In this document: positions 5,686 to 8,256 of the stretch, piece after piece
Layout of the letters: each line of letters starts with the position of its first letter
How positions within the stretch are numbered: the stretch's first letter is position 1
DNA from: Clostridia bacterium
Lineage (GTDB): Bacteria > Bacillota > Clostridia > Christensenellales > Aristaeellaceae
Direction: 5' to 3'
NCBI GenBank assembly: GCA_016296675.1
Contig: JAEDIV010000120.1
Coordinates: 1-8,256, forward strand
Length of the DNA: 8,256 nucleotides
Notes under the pieces: model-generated
The model's input: the letters and a program-made list of their open reading frames with translations, nothing else
The model's database searches: none
What the model was told of the DNA's origin: nothing
Translations under genes and position numbers: made by a program

Positions 5686-6705
5686 ATGAACGAGCGAATC
5701 ACCTACAAAGATCCCGTCACCGGCTACGAAATTGCACGCTACACAAACGGCCCCATGAGAAACGCCAAGCTGTATTTCACCACCGAGAATTTCACGACCG
5801 ACGACAAATATTTCTTCTTTAACCGCGCAAACGACGAAGGCGACGGCGGACTGTACCGCGCAAATGTCGAAACCGGCGAATGCACGCTCGTTGCCGAACC
5901 CGAATACAAGGGCTTTTGTATGGACAGATTTGAAAACTACGGCGTGATCGTAAAAGGCGACGAAGTTTTCAGAATCGATGCAGACACGCTTGAAAAAACA
6001 AAGATCGGCGATCTGCCCAAGGGCGGAAACGTTACGGGCCATCTGACGATTGCAAACAGCGGTCTCATTGCAACCAGCTATCACCTGGCCAGCAAAATCT
6101 ACGCTCTTGTCACCCTCGATCCCAAGACCGGAAAGAGCGAAACCGTGTTCATGACCGACCAGTGGCTGGGTCATGCCCAGATCTGCCCGACCGACGACAA
6201 CCTCATTTTCTACATCCACGAAACCATGGGCGACGCATTCCAGCGCACATGGATGTTCGATGTCGAATACCGCCAGAACCGCCCCTATTATGTAGAGCAT
6301 CCGAACGAGTGGATCACCCACGAAGTATGGGCGGCGGACGGCAGCGAAATCGCGTTTATGAAGCTGCCCGGCAGAGTCCTGATCGGCGACAAGGACGGAA
6401 GACACTTTGATATCGTCGCCGAGTCCACCCAGCTTCTGCACCCGTGTCTCTCGCGCGACAAAAAGTGGATCGCCGCAGACCGCATCAATTATTTCGGAAG
6501 CGATGTTCAGGAAGGCGTCGTTCTGATCAATAGAGAAACCGGAAAGGTCAAGGATCTTGCGGTAACCGGCCGCTGCAAAACCGGCGGAGACCACCAGCAC
6601 CCCTCCTTCAACCGCAAAGGCGACAAGATCCTATTCTCCGCGCCCGATGAAAACGGCATCGCGCAGGTCTGCGTAATCGACCTGAATCAGGTGGAAAGAC
6701 CGTAA
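5686..6705 (+). CDS. Oligogalacturonate lyase-like beta-propeller protein (PL22-like)
   Basis: This is probably a cytoplasmic lyase that breaks short, unsaturated galacturonate oligomers from pectin, or a related propeller protein. It has no signal peptide and is 339 residues, shorter than the 388 of the Yersinia enzyme as I recall it. Repeated blade-like units run throughout. Conserved-looking histidines are GHAQICP (H163), YIHET (H178), THEVW (H212), HPCLS (H252) and HQHPSF (H303, H305). From memory, the characterised enzyme uses an Arg/His pair 25 residues apart and a metal held by three histidines and a glutamine. Here R187 and H212 are 25 apart, and H252, H303 and H305 could form the metal site; the glutamine is not obvious. 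The start ATG at 5686 follows GGAGGG by six bases. A secreted propeller-like gene follows 35 bp later. Exact substrate is uncertain. Confidence 0.7.
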   Translation: MNERITYKDPVTGYEIARYTNGPMRNAKLYFTTENFTTDDKYFFFNRANDEGDGGLYRANVETGECTLVAEPEYKGFCMDRFENYGVIVKGDEVFRIDADTLEKTKIGDLPKGGNVTGHLTIANSGLIATSYHLASKIYALVTLDPKTGKSETVFMTDQWLGHAQICPTDDNLIFYIHETMGDAFQRTWMFDVEYRQNRPYYVEHPNEWITHEVWAADGSEIAFMKLPGRVLIGDKDGRHFDIVAESTQLLHPCLSRDKKWIAADRINYFGSDVQEGVVLINRETGKVKDLAVTGRCKTGGDHQHPSFNRKGDKILFSAPDENGIAQVCVIDLNQVERP

Positions 6706-6720
6706 ATGCCGGTCTTCACC
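6690..6720 (+). promoter_or_regulatory. Hairpin across the stop codon, between two co-directional genes
   Basis: GGTG-GA-AAGACCG (6690-6702) pairs with CGGTCTTCACC (6710-6720) around a 7-base loop that contains the stop codon TAA. The stem is 11 bp with a 2-base bulge. No T-tract follows, so it is not a standard terminator. The next ribosome site (GGAGG, 6728-6732) begins eight bases after the stem. It could stabilise the upstream message, mark a processing point, or tune expression of the second gene; these roles are inferred. Confidence 0.55.
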
Positions 6721-6740
6721 CATAAATGGAGGAATCTTTC

Positions 6741-8177
6741 ATGAAGCTGCTGACCAGAAGCATCTTATGTCTTGCGCTCATACTGGCTTTGTGCTGCCCG
6801 GCGCTGGCATCCGGAATAACCTATGAAGCCGGGAAAACCTACACACTGACGGAAGAGAAAATCGATTTGTCCGGCGTCAGCGTCTATGCGCCCGGCTATG
6901 CGCTTTCTAAGTTCGGTCTTACGAGTGTTGACGAGACGGGACTTGTGAAAGTCGGAACATACGAAGATTTTGCTTCTTCCTATGCGCTCACGCTCCGCTA
7001 TGCGTCGGATGATTTGTCCACGCTCATGTTTGAAATCGGAAAGCAGGAAGGCATTGCCTGTTTAAGAAACGGCCGGCTGATCGTATGCTTCCCGAACTTC
7101 GCCCGCGGCGCCGAGGATACCTACGGCGTATTTGCAAAAATCGCCCAAAGCCCCTATCTGCTCTCCTCTCAAAGCGGCATGACGTTCTCAAAAGACGGAC
7201 GGTATGCGCTTTTCATCGACAGCTACCAGGTGCTCGCCGTGACCAGATTCGAATACCAGCTGATTATTCTGGATGTGGAAGAAGGCCAGTATTATCTTGG
7301 CTATACCTGGCCGGTCAAAATGAGAGAGGGCATGGAAGCTGTCGTCGGCGCGAGTTTTGATGAAGAAGGAAAATCCATTTTCATCAAGGCATACGGAACT
7401 GCCTACGGCGAAAACCGGAACCAGCTTTTGCGCTATCACATGGAAACCGGCAAAATAGAGCTTCTGAGCAGCCATGCCTACGATGTGGATTATTCCAATC
7501 TTTTCGCCCTGCCTGACGGAACATATGCGCATTCCTACATGTCGCGTACATCCAATCAGCCCGGCGGTATCATCATCTATAAAGAAAGCGGAGACAGATG
7601 GCTCGCCGCCGCAAATCATTTCCATACGCCGACCGGCCAGCTGCGCGTTAGGAACATGGATGTCAATCGCGAAAACGGCCAGGCATCCCTCCTGATGTCA
7701 TTGGCCTACAAGCCGTATACTCAGGAGGATCCATCAGACTCTCTGCCCTGGTCCACGCTGAGTGCAATAGCTCTTCCGGTATTCAATGGCGGCGTTCAGA
7801 ATCTGAACAATCTCGTTCTGTTTGACGAATCGCTTGCCCATGCCTCCTATGTCCCTGTCCGGGAATATTCATCCATTGCCTCCCGGATGGAAGCATCCGG
7901 AAAAAAGCTTCATGATATTATAAACATCGATCTGTCTCCGGACGGAAAATATGCGTTTGTCGTTTTTCTGAATGATGACGGCGCCGTCTCTGCGCGCATT
8001 CTGAATACGAAAACGCTGGATGTCTCCTTGATCTTAGCTGAGGAAGGCGTCCTCAGCCGCTTCGCATCCTTCGGAACCCGCATGAGTACCGATTATCGCG
8101 TAGCCATTCAGTTTATCGCAAATGACCTGATCGTCATCAACACCGAAAACGGCGTCAGGTTATTCAGAATCAGTTAA
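6741..8177 (+). CDS. Secreted protein with propeller-like repeats, function unknown
   Basis: I do not recognise a specific family. The 478 residues begin with a clear signal peptide: MKLLTR, a hydrophobic core (about 8-19), and a likely cut after A21-L22-A23. There is no lipobox, anchor, or wall-sorting motif. At least two segments match the S/TxDGxYA pattern of WD40/TolB-like blades: TFSKDGRYALFID in the first half and DLSPDGKYAFVVF near the end. Others are weaker, such as SFDEEGKSIFI. This supports an extracellular beta-propeller. No catalytic motif is evident. The start is the ATG at 6741, eight bases after GGAGG (6728-6732). An in-frame ATG at 6726 overlaps that site and would bury the signal peptide, so it is rejected. 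It is probably co-transcribed with the lyase-like gene 35 bp upstream. No rho-independent terminator follows before the repeat at 8202. Confidence 0.8.
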   Translation: MKLLTRSILCLALILALCCPALASGITYEAGKTYTLTEEKIDLSGVSVYAPGYALSKFGLTSVDETGLVKVGTYEDFASSYALTLRYASDDLSTLMFEIGKQEGIACLRNGRLIVCFPNFARGAEDTYGVFAKIAQSPYLLSSQSGMTFSKDGRYALFIDSYQVLAVTRFEYQLIILDVEEGQYYLGYTWPVKMREGMEAVVGASFDEEGKSIFIKAYGTAYGENRNQLLRYHMETGKIELLSSHAYDVDYSNLFALPDGTYAHSYMSRTSNQPGGIIIYKESGDRWLAAANHFHTPTGQLRVRNMDVNRENGQASLLMSLAYKPYTQEDPSDSLPWSTLSAIALPVFNGGVQNLNNLVLFDESLAHASYVPVREYSSIASRMEASGKKLHDIINIDLSPDGKYAFVVFLNDDGAVSARILNTKTLDVSLILAEEGVLSRFASFGTRMSTDYRVAIQFIANDLIVINTENGVRLFRIS

Positions 8178-8201
8178 ACGCATCTTCCCGGACCCCATTT
8201 A

Positions 8202-8256
8202 AACAAACCTCCGGGAGAGGTATGGAGAGGGAGCGCACTCCCTCTCCATTTTCAAT
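8202..8256 (+). repeat. Dispersed structured repeat, copy 3 (left end only)
   Basis: These 55 bases match 4108-4162 of the complete copy with a single difference, A8237 in place of G4143. That difference falls in the loop of the hairpin GGAGAGGGAG / CTCCCTCTCC (8224-8247), leaving the stem intact. It begins 24 bp after the stop codon of the secreted-protein gene and continues past the window edge. The orientation is the same as in copies 1 and 2. Unlike copy 2, no perfect terminator hairpin precedes it (8178-8201 has none). Confidence 0.88.

Noticed and set aside
5650..6600. Long minus-strand open frame of 316 codons opposite the lyase-like gene
   Set aside because: It is a shadow of the plus-strand gene, which has a strong promoter, GGAGGG site and recognisable motifs. 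The antisense frame has no ribosome site at its start, and its translation resembles no family I know.
8178..8201. Terminator for the secreted-protein gene before copy 3
   Set aside because: Only a weak possible pairing of TTCCCGG with CCGGGAG inside the repeat is seen, with no T-tract, so no terminator is called.

Overview
The window looks like chromosomal DNA from a Gram-positive, gut-type anaerobe of the Clostridia (Bacillota). The signs are GGAGG-type ribosome sites before nearly every gene, sigma-A promoters with clear -10 boxes, roughly balanced base composition, and a carbohydrate-oriented gene set. I cannot name a genus. Nothing suggests phage or plasmid: there is no transposase, integrase, tRNA, rRNA or CRISPR array.

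Layout. Positions 1-49 are the right end of a dispersed structured repeat, followed by a hairpin. An unrecognised 282-residue protein (92-940, minus) and a cytoplasmic GH36 alpha-galactosidase-type enzyme (1110-3125, minus) follow, each with its own promoter; a rho-independent terminator separates them. A 242-bp divergent control region (3126-3367) then leads to a lone purC (3368-4057, plus). Between purC and a convergent gene for a small secreted protein (4355-4954, minus) lies a complete copy of the repeat, flanked on both sides by identical 29-bp terminator hairpins. A cob(I)alamin adenosyltransferase gene (5028-5552, minus) sits upstream of the secreted-protein gene. A compact divergent promoter region follows. 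It drives an oligogalacturonate-lyase-like beta-propeller protein (5686-6705, plus), with a secreted propeller-like protein (6741-8177, plus) 35 bp behind it. The window ends inside a third repeat copy (8202-8256).

How the genes relate. The GH36 enzyme and the oligogalacturonate-lyase-like protein both lack signal peptides, so they would act on sugars or pectin fragments already taken up; no transporter is visible here. purC and cobA are single housekeeping genes separated from their usual pathway partners. The two secreted proteins have no assignable function.

The most unusual feature is the repeat. It is about 205-212 bp, non-coding, made almost entirely of successive hairpins, and present three times in one orientation, each time just beyond the end of a gene. 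The complete copy sits exactly between two perfect copies of a terminator hairpin. Only the distal hairpin on each strand keeps its T-tract. This looks like an insertion that duplicated a bidirectional terminator and now lies in the 3' untranslated region of both convergent genes.
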